From Phymorhynchus buccinoides (Eukaryota; Mollusca; Gastropoda; Neogastropoda; Raphitomidae): a stretch of DNA of 64,000 bases. Below, in pieces: positions 48,471 to 59,512 of the stretch. Within the stretch, counting starts at the first letter, position 1. The number at the start of each line of letters is the position of its first letter. The stretch covers positions 77,824,080 through 77,888,079 of the forward strand of contig CM065682.1 of NCBI GenBank assembly GCA_017654935.2, read 5' to 3'. The notes beneath the pieces are model-generated. The model was not told where the DNA came from. It saw only the letters and a list, made by a program, of their open reading frames with translations, and made no database searches. A program made the translations under genes and the position numbers.

Positions 48471-49966
48471 GTATAATTATTCTTTCCGTTTAATGAAAAT
48501 AACCCTAATCGAATACAGTATTAATAATTAATTATTATATACACATAATTATTATCCCCTATCCCTTTGCAAGGCAGCTTCACTCTCCACCCTCCCATCT
48601 CATTTTCATGGTCAGGTCAGATCTTCAGGGCAGCCAGGCCTCGCGGCCTCTTGATGTGCGCTTTCTTTTGATTGTTCGTTTTAGTGATTTTGTTTAGCAA
48701 TTAGATTGGCATAGCTGTGACGCTTTTTGAGCAATCATTGTTGTCTAATCATAATTGTATTTCAATACATCAATTCTGGGATCACTATATATCTAGGTTT
48801 TTCTCAAAACGTGGCTTTCAATCTCAAAACGTTGTTCTTTCAATGTTATGAAACTAATCCGAACGTGATACTAAAACAAATAAGTAACCCTATCTCGATC
48901 TTCCTTGCGAGTGAAAAAGTGTGTGTGTGCAAGCATTTCTGTTTTTGTTTTGTTTTTTAACTCGTAATTAAAACGCGAGCATGATTGTCTGTAAAGAGTA
49001 GCCAGTGCGATCTACTAACTAGGTCTAAAAATGACAAGATTTAAGGAACATCTTTCAGAGAGCCATCCTGGTCAAATAACCACTCCAAACAAGGCGGTTT
49101 AGCTCACAAATGCTGTACAACAAGGATGGAACTAGTTGGAGCAATGAAAGCCTATAATTTATTTGCTGCATGTAAAATGGCGCCAAAAGACGATTTAGGT
49201 ATATGGGGAAGTTACGTTCGTTACTGACAGCACATAACGCAACATAAGTGACACATTCTGTGCAAACCTGAAAGAGAAGAGATTGTTTCACTTATTATCA
49301 GTGAAAACATCGGCAACACATCTCTATTTTGTTCTCTGTGGGCTTCCAAAGTCACACTTTCTCAGAAGTGAAATAGTGAAAATCAGTCACCATCTTTGCA
49401 GAACGAAATTGATTACTTTGATTTGATCAGTTCAATCTTTTGAAGCACGCCTGGATAAATTGTGGAGGGACGAACCCTTCAAACACAATGCCGACCACGA
49501 TCAAACTATAAAAGCAACCACTACCTCGGAGCCGACAGAAGAGGCATAGGCTGGCCTGCAGTCGAACATCAAAACTATGTATTCCTATGTATTGACATTT
49601 TGTATTCAGCACATATTCCGAGATTCGTTTTAGTGTAACTGAGAAAGAATGAAATGATTCTTCGAGTTCGTCGCTTTCGTTTTACGAGTTATCAAACTCG
49701 GTTGTGGATTTCAAAGAGGGGTTGCTTAACTTCTTGGCACGTGTTTATTATAAGAAAATTCGTTCCGATTTGACAGATATTTACAGCGGATTGTGTACTA
49801 CTTATTGCACAATTTGCAAACAAGTTTTCAATCCTGGAATACAGTTTCCAAAAATGTCACCCTCTAGCATGAAAATCCTTCCTTTTCTCATACCATTTGT
49901 GTTCTATTCTTTTAGTCCTTCCTTTCTCTTTCCTTTTTGGCTCACTCATGTTAATAGTTGTTCGGT

Positions 49967-49997
<31 letters not shown>

Positions 49998-50690
49998 TCC
50001 ATGGTCTAATCTCCAAACGTTAACGTTGGCATTTTCTCGGTAATAGAAGGCATACATTGTTCAAACTTTGCACACATATAGATGTCTATGGAAGCTTTCA
50101 AACAATGATTTGATTAATTAAATACTTAAAACAACACTGTAAACAGATAACTTTTTAGATTAGTGGGTTAGTGAGTATTCAACAGGCAACATGAGTTAAG
50201 AAACGACTTAAAATTTATCAACCAAAACAAGGAATGGTTCCAGCAAAAAAAAAAGTATAAGTGCATGGCTTTGTACATCGATTTCTCGGCAAATATGTAG
50301 ATTTACACCCTCCTGCTCTATTTCTTGGTTCTTTCCGTGGTTAGGGATAGCGTTAGGGTTAGATGGTCTTTTCTTTTGCCACAAGCATGTTTTTTTGTCA
50401 AAATCATCTATTTTTTTGGAGCATTAAATCGCTGCCTTAAGAAACTCATCAACACTAAAAGCCTCGACAGTGATTGGTAGAGTGTGTCTGTCATGCCAAT
50501 GGTTCCAGGTCCAATTCTCAGCACGGGCACTTTTTTTAAATTTCAATTTTTTAGTTGTATCCATTAACGATAGTTTCATTTGTACAATTTTATTGATAAT
50601 CTTGTACTTTAGACACCCCCCTCAATCTTTGTTGTTGTCCCACATGTTCCTGTTTGAGTGAGCCTTGAAGGCTTTGCCTCTTGTCTTGTT
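48471..50690. other. Intergenic stretch without supported gene
   Basis: AT-rich sequence with an AGGCCTCGCGGCCTC repeat (about 48,637), a (GT)n tract at 49,966-49,996 and a weak tRNA-like SINE head at 50,470-50,530 (TGGTAGAGTG and GGTCCAATTCTC). ORFs are short and not recognisable. Confidence 0.45.
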
Positions 50691-50736
50691 TTAGGCCCAA
50701 AAAAGTGGGCCAGCCATGGCCGGCCCGGGCCGCGTG

Positions 50737-51290
50737 CTACATCCATGTAAACGCCAATGCATATGTTCAGTTATACGGCACATGGATGTAATTCTCCCCA
50801 CACTCACACAGAAAACTACATCCATGTAACGCCAATGCATATGTTCAGTTATACGGCACCTGGATGTAATTCTCCCCACACTCACAGAAAACTACATCCA
50901 TGTTAACGCCAACGCATCTGTTCAGTTATACGGCACCTGGATGTAATTCCCCCCACACTCACAGAAAACTACATCCATGTAAAGGCCAACGCATCTGTTC
51001 AGTTATACAGCACCTGGATGTAATTCCCCCCACACTCACACAGAAAACTACATTCATGTAAACGCCAATGCATATGTTCAGTTATACGGCACCTGGATGT
51101 AATTCCCCCCACACTCACACAGAAAACTACATCCATGTAAACGCCAATGCATATGTTCAGTTATACGGCACCTGGATGTAATTCCCCCCACACTCACACA
51201 GAAAACTACATCCATGTAAAGGCCAACGCATCTGTTCAGTTATACAGCACCTGGATGTAATTCCCCCCACACTCACACAGAAAACTAAAA
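50737..51290. repeat. ~78-bp minisatellite, 7 units
   Basis: Units of ACATCCATGTAAACGCCAAT, GCATATGTTCAGTTATACGG and CACCTGGATGTAATTCCCCC. ACATCCATGT and ACCTGGATGT make each unit weakly palindromic. Confidence 0.95.
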
Positions 51291-51327
51291 TCATATCTTA
51301 GGTTGTGTTCAGTGCAAACTCTTGTCT

Positions 51328-51524
51328 ATGGCCGGGTTCACATTAGACGCGTAAGTTCCGTACGAAAAACCATAAATAAGTGGAAGAAAGAAGGATAAAA
51401 GTTTACGCATATAGGGGAAATTCGGACACGTGCGCAATTCTTTTCCCTTCTTTGTTTCACTTATTTATGGATTGTGTACGGGTTTCCGCACGGAATATCT
51501 GCTTATGTGTGTACACGGCCTTAG
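51328..51524 (+). mobile_element. GGCCGTGTACACACATAAGC MITE, copy 2
   Basis: GGCCGGGTTCACATTAGACG at the left and TTATGTGTGTACACGGCC at the right. It is the same element as at 10,561 in opposite orientation. Confidence 0.7.
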
Positions 51525-51690
51525 GGGCTGTACAAATAACATCCGCAATCGGCAAGTTCCGTATAGAAACCCACATTCAGTTATATAAGAAATAAGCGGA
51601 TGAGTTTCACATCCGCTTATTTCTTATGGGAAGTGAAAGGGGTTTCCCAACGGAACCTGCGGATTGCGGATGTAATGTGCACACACTATG
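51525..51690. mobile_element. Foldback element
   Basis: ACATCCGCAATCGGCAAGTTCC pairs loosely with GGAACCTGCGGATTGCGGATGT across a loop containing AAGAAATAAGCGGATG and CATCCGCTTATTTCTT. Confidence 0.72.
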
Positions 51691-52069
51691 CTTACAGTAT
51701 TTGTTCAATATATGTTGTGAACTTTTCATTCTGCCGTGATGACAGCAACAAAAAATAAAAAAATATATTTAAAAAGGAAAAAGATTTCCTGATTGGATTG
51801 ATTTATAAATAGGGCATTTGCCACGCACCAGCGACCTTGACTTTCACTGAGTTGAATTAAAAATGTCAGCGTAACTCGGGCAGAACGAGCATGGGCAAAT
51901 TAGTAGTCTAATATGGAGAACGAACACCCGTGGCAAATGTCCTATTGGTTGATATATCTGAGATGCTGGTGTCAAACGTTTGACTGAAGCCACATGGTCT
52001 TGGTACTTTAATTGCATGCCAGTGTTCAGTGTAAATAATATTTGCAGGTGAAGCCACTTTCTATTCAGT
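51691..52069. other. Spacer
   Basis: No feature recognised. Confidence 0.4.
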
Positions 52070-52340
52070 CTTTGGTATAAATAGTTCCCCCACCTTCTGG
52101 AAGGTCTGTGCTTGTAACCTCCTCCAATCTGTCACTCTCTTTGACTGTGCCTTTTCCCCTTTGCTTGCTGTCATCTACTATCTTTCTGCCTTACCGGTCT
52201 ATTCTCCTGCCTTTTTTAATTTCCTCCAGCCAAATTCGGACATGCTGGGTCTAATTATTTCTTACTTAGGCACATAACGTCAGCATGACGTATATGCGTT
52301 CATAATTGACAGACAACTGTCTGAGCGATCGAAGAAGAAG
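52070..52340 (-). repeat. Repeat X (head A), copy
   Basis: AAATAGTTCCCCCACCTTCTG and CCTTTTCCCCTTTGCTTGCTG are the body, TAATTATTTCTTACTTAGGC and ACATAACGTCAGCATGACG are head A, and it ends CGATCGAAGAAGAAG. Confidence 0.85.
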
Positions 52341-52394
52341 CAAACCAATTTAGAAGTATGACTGAGAGCCAGTTGCTTGGGGGAAAAAGAGCTG

Positions 52395-52985
52395 TCTCTT
52401 TTACTTTGAACACAAAAAACACATCATGTAGTTTGATCTCTCCCTCTCTTTCACTTTGACCACACACACAAAACCATCACGTAGTTTGACATATCTCTTT
52501 TACTTTGAACACAAAAAACACATCATGTAGTTTGACATATCTTATTTTGAACCCAAAAAAACATCACATAGTTTGACATCTTTCTCTTTTACATTGAACA
52601 CACACAAAAATCATGTAGTTTGATCTCTCCCTCTCTTTTACTTTGAACACAAAAAACATCATGTAGTTTGATCTCTCTCTCTTTTTACTTTGAACACAAA
52701 AAACACATAATGTAGTTTGATCTCTCCCTCTCTTTTACTTTGAACAAAAAAAACACATAATGTAGTTTGATCTCTCCCTCTTTTACTTTGAACAAAAAAC
52801 AAAACATCATGTAGTTTGATCTCTCTCTCTCTTTCACTTTGAACACAAAAAAACACATAATGTAGTTTGATCTCTTTCTCTTTTACTTTGAACACAAAAC
52901 AACATGTTTGATATATCTCTTTTACTTAGAACACAAAAAAACATCACATAGTTTGATCTCTCTTTTACTTTGAACTCAAAAGCAC
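52395..52985. repeat. ~50-bp minisatellite, about 12 irregular units
   Basis: Units of TTTACTTTGAACACAAAAAAC and ACATCATGTAGTTTGATCTC with CT-rich spacers of variable length. Confidence 0.93.
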
Positions 52986-53409
52986 ACCCAAAGAGCTGCT
53001 GGCGACTGTCCAGCCACAGACAACGCACACCTTGTGTACTTTCGATGTTTACAAGTTAATATCGCGTCACCAATCCTCCATCTTGAAACTGTTCCCGCTC
53101 AATCTCTTCATAAATTTTTAGGAAGATTTCCTTAATTTCGCGTGATTACGGGGATTTATGTGTTATTTCCATAACATTATTTCAATGTGTGATTTCGATG
53201 AAGATTTTTGTTAATTTCACGTGTCTACCAGGATTTATCGATTATTTCCACCACATGATTCTGATGTCTGTGTTTCGTGGGTAATTGAAGAGGCAAATCT
53301 AGGTAAGTTTGAGAACTGGCTAGTTGTACACCTGTGTTTGGAAAGTATAGTAAGGGGCCATTTTGAAATGCAAAGTTCTTCAGTTGCAGTTTCGCACCCT
53401 CACCCCACT

Positions 53410-54067
53410 CTCTGAGTGCACTGGGTTGAGATGTCTTAACGGGTGTGTTGATTAATCATGCACTGGGTTGAGATGTCTTAACGGGTGTGTTGATTAATCA
53501 TGCACTTGGTTGAGATGTCTTAACAGGTGTGTTGATTAATCATGCACTGGGTTGAGATGTCTTAACAGGTGTGTTGATTAATCATGCACTGTGTATGTCT
53601 TAACGGGGTGTTGATTAATCATGCACTGTGTATGATGTCTTAACTGGGTGTGTTGATTAATCATGCACTGGGTATGTTGTCTTAACGGGTGTGTTGATTA
53701 ATCATGCACTTGGTTGAGATGTCTTAACGGGTGTGTTGATTAATCATGCACTGGGTTGAGATGTCTTAACGGGTGTGTTGATTAATCATGCACTGGGTTG
53801 AGATGTCTTAACGGGTGTGTTGATTAATCATGCACTGGGTTGAGATGTCTTAACGGGTGTGTTGATTAATCATGCACTGGGTATGATGTCTTAACGGGGT
53901 GTTGATTAATCATGCACTGTGTATGATGTCTTAATGGGGTGTTGATTAATCATGCACTGTATATGATGTCTTAACTGGGTGTGTTGATTAATCATGCACT
54001 GTGTATGATGTGGGTCCAGTCTTAACGGGTGTGTTGATTAATCATGCACTGGGTATGATGTCTTAAC
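53410..54067. repeat. 42-bp minisatellite, about 15 units
   Basis: Units of TGCACTGGGTTGAGATGTCT and TAACGGGTGTGTTGATTAATCA; variants lack GTTGAG or carry GTATGATG. Confidence 0.95.
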
Positions 54068-54082
54068 GCTCTTACCCTCCCT

Positions 54083-54480
54083 TTTTTCCCCCGCTGATAC
54101 TTTGGAGTATCCTCTGGAGGATGTTGAAATTGAAATTTTGGACTCTGAGGTGGACTTTCTGACCCCTACTCCCACACCACCCATGGCCCATTCCCTTGCT
54201 CCGGCCCCCGCCTTTGACCCCGAGTCTTTTCCCCTTATGGCTCAGATTTACCCTCTCTTGACCCACTCCCCCACTCTTGCCTCTTCCGCCTCCCCCACCC
54301 GGTCGACCTCCCCGGCCTTGGCCTCTGTCCCAATCTCACCTTCTACCCCAGCTGCAGCTTTGTCTGCCGCCCCGTCTCCTTGCCCCCCTCTACCGACAGT
54401 CCCCTCTTCGTCCCAATCGCAGGATGAGTTTGATCCCTTGGGTGATTTTTTCGCCGAGATAGAGCAGGGCTCTGCCTTAA
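54083..54480 (+). CDS. Unrecognised Pro/Ser-rich coding fragment
   Basis: Open frame without an ATG start (TTG near 54,102). It opens YPLEDVEIEILDSEVDFLTP, followed by a Pro/Ser/Ala-rich linker and ending QDEFDPLGDFFAEIEQGS. The acidic patches flanking a low-complexity linker look like real protein. At 54,477 it runs into an R1 retroposon (LRLRLR is repeat-encoded), so the original 3' continuation is lost. Function unknown. Confidence 0.4.
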
Positions 54481-54875
54481 GATTAAGATTAAGATAAAGA
54501 TTAAAATTATAGCCCCAGTCGACAGCAAAGGCCATTTCAGGGCTGTCACCACGTTGCATCACACCACGTTACATCTCACCACGTTACATCTCACCACGTT
54601 ACATCTCACCACGTTGCATCACACCACGTTACATCTCACCACGTTACATCTCACCACGTTACATCTCACCACGTTGCATCACACCACGTTACATCTCACC
54701 ACGTTACATCTCACCACGTATTAAAAAGGGATAAAAACATAAGGTAAAACAAGATCAAAGTTTTTGGGTTAAAATCCGTTTTGTTAAAAATCATTTGTCA
54801 ATCACAAACTTAGCAAGTAAAAACCTGACACGTCCAGGATTAAAAATATCAGTTGTTTACATCAAGTGAAAAATA
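54477..54875 (-). mobile_element. R1 retroposon, long copy with internal minisatellite
   Basis: On the minus strand the 3' end is GTCGACTGGGGCTATAAT with a TTAATCTTAATC-like tail. The unique part TTAAAAAGGGATAAAAACAT is shared with other long copies. No flanking duplication was found. Confidence 0.75.
54553..54718. repeat. 15-bp minisatellite inside R1
   Basis: Eleven units of CACCACGTTACATCT or CACCACGTTGCATCA, ordered as a repeating set of four. Confidence 0.93.
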
Positions 54876-54887
54876 TTGATCTCTTTC

Positions 54888-55346
54888 AAGAAATTAAAGA
54901 TCGTGTCAGGCGGAACGTCATGGAACAAAACCTTCAATCCAGCGGGCCATACCCCTGACAGCTACATCAGATACCTTCTCACCCAACAATCTTCCATTAG
55001 CCAAGTTATTGCCACCTGGAAAATCGACAAATCCTTTACCGATGCAACTTACTCCCCCCCAACCCCGAACTTCCTCAAGGAGGTGTCCTTGGACGGATGG
55101 GACTCTTTTGTTACGGAAATTAATTCTCTCATTCGGAAGGCCCTTATTTGTAACCTGAAGAGCGCCGCAATCCGCCTGACGGCCGAGTCCCATTTACAGC
55201 TTTTAATATCAAAGTTAGTTAGTCATTCAATAGTCACGTCAACAGCCACGGTCACCTCAGGACTGTCACCACGTAAAATAATATCAAAGTGTGGTTCTTT
55301 GTATTTTATGAAACTCACACAAGGTTTGGCGTACAACGCTGTCTAA
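54888..55346 (+). CDS. Unrecognised coding fragment with in-frame R1 insertion
   Basis: Open frame FKKLKIVSGGTSWNKTFNPA, PDSYIRYLLTQQSSISQVIA, FLKEVSLDGWDSFVTEIN, HLQLLISK...CGSLYFMKLTQ, ending NAV-stop. The composition looks like a folded, mostly helical domain, but I do not recognise the family. Residues LVSHSIV to RKIISK come from an R1 insertion that kept the frame. No ATG is visible, so it is an internal exon or a pseudogene piece. Confidence 0.4.
   Translation, partial: KKLKIVSGGTSWNKTFNPAGHTPDSYIRYLLTQQSSISQVIATWKIDKSFTDATYSPPTPNFLKEVSLDGWDSFVTEINSLIRKALICNLKSAAIRLTAESHLQLLISKLVSHSIVTSTATVTSGLSPRKIISKCGSLYFMKLTQGLAYNAV
55216..55290 (-). mobile_element. R1 retroposon, 63-bp copy with 12-bp target duplication
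   Basis: TAATATCAAAGT occurs at 55,204-55,215 and 55,279-55,290. Between them is ACGTGGTGACAGTCCTGAGG, GTTGACGTGACTATTGA (minus strand), i.e. a strongly 5'-truncated R1. The net insertion is 75 bp, a multiple of three. Confidence 0.88.
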
Positions 55347-55834
55347 TATTTTTGTTCACATTATCTCAAAATAAGCAAGTGTATGCGATTTTAATCTTGT
55401 GCAGATGAAAGCTGACATTGAATAGATTGATAATTCTGCCCCTAAGATGAAAGCTGACATTGAATAGATTGATAGATAGCTATTGCGACTGAAACTTCCA
55501 GCTGTTTGCTTCTTCTCATTGCTTGGAATGGAAACAAAATGAACTTTGAATCAATGTTTTTTGTGGTCAAAATTTTGAAAAAACAGGCGCCGCCTCGGAT
55601 ACGAGGCAAGGTGCATCCATGGTTAATTGCTTAAAATAAAAATAAACTTTAAATACAGAAAACAATGGTGGTTTATGTGCTCAGGGGGAGTATATGTGTG
55701 TGGGTGCTGCATGTACTGGGACTACATTTACATGGCGTTGCCATCGTGTTCTCTTCTATAACTTCAGTCTAACTATTATTTATAGTTTATTTCCATCGAA
55801 TTACGTGTAATTACATGATTAATTTTTTGCACAG
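55347..55834. other. Intron-like spacer
   Basis: AT-rich; it contains a 38-bp direct duplication (GATGAAAGCTGACATTGAAT...) at about 55,405-55,475. It ends with a good acceptor TTTTTTGCACAG at 55,823-55,834. Confidence 0.45.
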
Positions 55835-56945
55835 GTGAGCTGATTGGGCTTCAATACCTGACAGACTGTCAGGGCTCTGAGGCAAGAAGCAGAGGACGAC
55901 GAAAGGCGTGTTGATGAGGCTCTGGAGAGGAGGTGGAAGTTCCTGACAGATCAGACTGTCAGGGCTCTGAGGCAGGAAGCAGAGGACGACGAAAGGCGAG
56001 TTGAGGAGGCTCTGGAGAGAGCAGAGGAGGTGGAAGTTCCTGACAGATCAGACTGTCAGGGCTCTGAGGCAGGAAGACGACGAAAGGCGTGTTGAGGAGG
56101 CTCTGGAGAGGGCAGAGGAGGTGGAAGTTCCTGATAGATCAGAATGTCAGGGCTCTGAGGCAAGAAGCAGAGGACGACGAAAGGCGTGTTGAGGAGGCTC
56201 TGGAGAGAGCAGAGGAGGTGGAAGTTCCTGAAACATGGGACGATCCAGCAGCAGCTTCAAACGATGCAGATACTGCAGAAGACAACACCGTCAGCCCAGC
56301 CTCCATTCTCCAGCATCAGTCAGCAGAGAAAGTGCTGGATGATGTCTGCAAACGGTCCTTTACCCTTAGGCAAGTGTCTTCTGTAGAACACCATCAGCCC
56401 AGCCTCCATTCTCCATCATCAGTCAGCGGAGAAAGTGCTGGATGATGTCTGCAAACGGTCCTTTACCCTTAGGCAAGTGTCTTCTGTAGAACACCATCAG
56501 CCCAGCCTCCATTCTCCATCATCAGTCAGCGGAGAAAGTGCTGGATGATGTCTGCAAACGGTCCTTTACCCTTAGGCAAGTGTCTTCTGTAGAACACCAT
56601 CAGCCCAGCCTCCATTCTCCAGCATCAGTCAGCGGAGAAAGTGCTGGATGACGTCTGCAAACGGTCCCTTACCCTTACGCAAGTGTCTTCTGCAGATACT
56701 GCATCGTCTGCTGTGTCTCCTCCAGCCAGTTCCTCTCAGAAGTCTTCACCAGACTACGAGCCTGCAGCCAGGCAGTGTGCGCTCAGTAAGTGTACTTTCC
56801 TGCCTCAAGATTCAGGAGAGGTGCCTGCTAAGCGCCTTTGCCCACAGTCGTCCACATCAGCACAGCCTGAACCAGTGCCTTGTACCTCTTCTGCAGCAAG
56901 ATTATTTTTCTTTTGCATTTTTCTCTCAGGATTCTTTTTACTATA
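55835..56945 (+). pseudogene. Transposase-like protein, C-terminal third, exon with tandem duplications
   Basis: After an acceptor at 55,834 the frame reads GELIGLQYLT, then VRALRQEAEDDERRVEEALE (coiled coil), a Ser/Thr-rich linker, VLDDVCKRS and PVPCTSSAA. G-E-L-I-G-x-x-Y-L resembles, from memory, a segment just after the catalytic domain in large KDZ/Zisupton-like proteins. The coiled-coil segment is tandemly copied four times (91-97 bp apart) and the VLDDVCKRS segment four times (exactly 103 bp apart). Neither period keeps frame, so stops appear between copies. A 5-bp loss in the first copy also shifts the frame. Confidence 0.5.
56313..56700 (+). repeat. 103-bp tandem duplication in an exon, 4 units
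   Basis: Starts of AGTGCTGGATGA lie at 56,331, 56,434, 56,537 and 56,640. Three extra copies add 309 bp, so the first and last copies are in the same frame while the inner ones hit TGA. Confidence 0.93.
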
Positions 56946-56984
56946 AATAGTGAACATAATTTATCATCAGTGTCTCCCCTAGGG

Positions 56985-57275
56985 GATACTGGGGGTTCTT
57001 TTACACAAATAGTTCTTCCACCTTCTGGAAGTTCTGTGCGTGTACCTTCCTTCAGTCTGTCTCGCTTTGACTCAGCCTTTTCCCTTTGCTTACTGTCAAG
57101 TACTATCTTTCTGCCTAACCCATCAACTCTCCACCTTTTTTCAAGAAATTCTTCTGCACCCGAAGACGGACATGCTGGACCAAACTATGTTTTTAGTTAG
57201 ACGATAACGGCAGCATGACGCATCAGCACTCATAATTGACAGGAAACTGAGCGATCAATGAAGAATAATAATAAT
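56985..57275 (-). repeat. Repeat X (head A), copy
   Basis: AAATAGTTCTTCCACCTTCTG, CCTTTTCCCTTTGCTTACTG and CGATAACGGCAGCATGACGC, ending GATCAATGAAGAATAATAAT. Confidence 0.83.
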
Positions 57276-57290
57276 AATAAGTGTTATTAG

Positions 57291-57390
57291 ATTAAGATTA
57301 AGATTATAGCCCTGTTGACAACTAAGACCATATCAGGGCTGTCACCACATATTAAAAAGGGATAAAAACACAAGGTAAAAGTGTTATTAG
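57291..57390 (-). mobile_element. R1 retroposon with 12-bp target duplication
   Basis: AAGTGTTATTAG at 57,279-57,290 and 57,379-57,390 flanks an 88-bp R1 with tail GATTAAGATTAAGATTATAG (plus-strand view) and the CAGGGCTGTCACCAC core. Confidence 0.9.
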
Positions 57391-57560
57391 CTGTCCCATT
57401 GAATTGAAACTTGGTGTACATTTACACAAATGTTGAGTGTGTCACTACGTGTCATGTGTTCATTGGAATAATGTTTCCACATTGAAATATTAAACCAGGT
57501 CTGCTATGGACCAGACAACAGGCCGGGCTACGACAAGGTGCAGAGTTTGGCAAGGTACCT

Positions 57561-57819
57561 CATTTATTCACCTCCATTATAGTCCCGTCAACAGCTATGG
57601 TCATCTCAGGACTGTCACCACGTAAAGTTCAACCACTTATTACAAAACACTCATCAATGTATCTCACCAACGTTCAACAACCTGTAAACAACAAAACGTA
57701 CAGTACAATTCATAACACGACACCTCCATCGTTGCACCCTATAGCACATAAGTCCACACAGTGCTGGAAACGTCGAGCCACTCTACTCTATTTATCGGAT
57801 CCAAGTTGGCAAGGTACCT
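57561..57819 (-). mobile_element. R1 retroposon with 14-bp target duplication
   Basis: TTGGCAAGGTACCT at 57,547-57,560 and 57,806-57,819. The longest R1 copy with both ends defined; minus-strand core GTGGTGACAGTCCTGAGATG and GTTGACGGGACTATAATGG, plus ~190 bp of 5' sequence not seen in shorter copies. Removing it restores the host reading frame. Confidence 0.9.
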
Positions 57820-57850
57820 TGTGTCACTCTGCCACAACTCTGCACTGAGT

Positions 57851-58660
57851 CAAGAGGAGGTGGAGGAAATCAGGAGACTCCATGCTGACCTTGACCAGGT
57901 GGACAAGGACCCAGTCATGTCCCGAAAGGACCCAGAAGACGGGCAACACAGGCTACTTCAGGCGGGTCAAGAGGAGGTGGAGATCAGGAGACTCCATGCT
58001 GACCTTGACCAGGTGGACAAGGACCCAGTCATGTCCCGAAAGGACCCAGAAGACGGGCAACACAGGCTACTTCAGGCGGGTCAAGAGGAGGTGGAGATCA
58101 GGAGACTCCATGCTGACCTTGACCAGGTGGACAAGGACCCTGTCATGTCCCGAAAGGACCCAGAAGACGGGCAACACAGGCTACTTCAGGCGGGTCAAGA
58201 GGAGGTGGAGATCAGGAGACTCCATGCTGACCTTGACCAGGTGGACAAGGACCCTGTCATGTCCCGAAAGGACCCAGAAGACGGGCAACACAGGCTACTT
58301 CAGGCGGGTCAAGAGGAGGTGGAGATCAGGAGACTCCATGCTGACCTTGACCAGGTGGACAAGGACCCTGTCATGTCCCGAAAGGACCCAGAAGACGGGC
58401 AACACAGGCTACTTCAGGCGGGTCAAGAGGAGGTGGAGATCAAGAGACTCCATGCAGACCTTGACCAGATGGACAAAGACCCAGTCATGTCCCGGAAGGA
58501 CCCAGAAGATGGGCAACACAGGGTACTTCAGGCGGGTCGAGGAGGTAGAGATCAGGAGACTCCATGCGGACCTTGACCAGATGGACAAAGACCCAGTCAT
58601 GTCCCCAAAGGACCCAGAAGACGGGCAACACAGGGTTCTTCAGGCGGGTCAAGGGCCACA
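57851..58660 (+). repeat. 114-bp coding tandem repeat, 7 units
   Basis: Units start near 57,851, 57,966, 58,080, 58,194, 58,308, 58,422 and 58,536. Units 2-5 are almost identical. The 38-residue translation is charged and helical. Confidence 0.95.
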
Positions 58661-58951
58661 ACCTGGATTGCCAGGCTTGCAGTTTGCCAGGAAGTAAGTG
58701 CAGTGTTTCATTTCAGCTGGATATTACTGTTTAACCTAATGTTTATGTATAAATATTTTCGTTCTCGATTTGGTCAGGTGCTAGTGGTTGACAAAGGTTT
58801 TGCTTAGATGAGAGAGAAAACCGAAAATGCCCATATAAACAACAAAAAGCTGCTTGTTTTTTGGGGTGTTTTTTTTATTGTATGTAGAAATATTATTTTC
58901 ATAATTGTAAACTGTTCGACTTGTGTGTGTGCGTGTTTTCCTTGTTCGCAG

Positions 58952-59189
58952 AACCTTCGCTGGTTTGGGTTCCCCGGACCATGACCCCAGCGTCAACAGG
59001 CTAACAGAGGCAGTGGTTGGCAGGGTGTTTGAAGCACACCTGTATCCAGTCACCACAGCGCAGGTCCAGAAATTGAGCCTGGCACTGGTGTCTGATGCCT
59101 ATCGCCAACTACTGTCTCTGCTAGAGAACTCCCCAGCCAGAGGCCTTCTCCTGCTCGCCAACATCAACCAGAAACTGCTCAGCAACTGG
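58952..59189 (+). pseudogene. Transposase-like protein, next exon (helical domain)
   Basis: The acceptor TTGTTCGCAG at 58,951 and the donor AACTG|GTTAGT define the exon in phase with the preceding donor. It encodes KTFAGLGSPDHDPSVNRLTE, VFEAHLYPVTTAQVQKLS and LLLLANINQKLLSNW. It has no internal stop. The N-x-x-x-L-x-x-W ending before a basic RRxxR segment resembles the matching position of the same family. Confidence 0.5.
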
Positions 59190-59216
59190 TTAGTAACATC
59201 ATTATATTCATAATAC

Positions 59217-59512
59217 GCCTTGGCATAAGGCTGTGTCAGACCAATTGACATAAGCTAGAACACCAAGGCTACATCAAAATGTTGTGCTATGCATAATAAT
59301 AATGATGCAGGGATTGTCTTTAGCCATAGCAAGCTCCTAGCATAACATCATCAGTCCAAAATCCTCTGAAACCAGAGTGACTGCCCATGTGGCAGGGTAA
59401 TCAAATACGATCACATACGTAATGTTCTCATCCCTAGCTGATGCATTTGTACCATAGTGTTCAAGTGCTTCGTCTTTTGGGATGATCCCTGGAGCCTTTA
59501 AGCCAGGGTACA
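59217..59512. mobile_element. Element G, partial copy
   Basis: ACATCAAAATGTTGTGCTATG and GATGATCCCTGGAGCCTTTAA match 37,844-38,815 with a large internal deletion. It sits in the intron between the two flanking exons. Confidence 0.72.

Larger units (their letters stand above)
57499..58692 (+). pseudogene. Transposase-like protein, 38-residue-repeat exon split by R1
   Basis: After the acceptor TTAAACCAG it reads VCYGPDNRPGYDKVQSLARY. An R1 insertion (57,561-57,819) interrupts the exon, which resumes LVSLCHNSALSQEEVEEIRR. It continues into seven 38-residue units (EEVEIRRLHADLDQVDKDPV...). It ends GLQFARK at a GTAAGT donor (58,693). The Y-G-P-D-x-x-P-G-Y-x-K-V-x-x-L-A opening resembles, from memory, a conserved C-terminal segment of KDZ/Zisupton-like transposase proteins. 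A 2-bp deletion near 58,538 in the seventh unit shifts the frame. Confidence 0.55.

Noticed and set aside
50340..50365. TTAGGGTTAG as telomere repeat
   Set aside because: Only one or two units; not an interstitial telomeric array.
57882..58697. Alternative frame of the 114-bp repeat (MLTLTRWTRT-type)
   Set aside because: The frame with charged helical units continues from the upstream exon; this frame only wins at the end because of a 2-bp deletion in the last unit.
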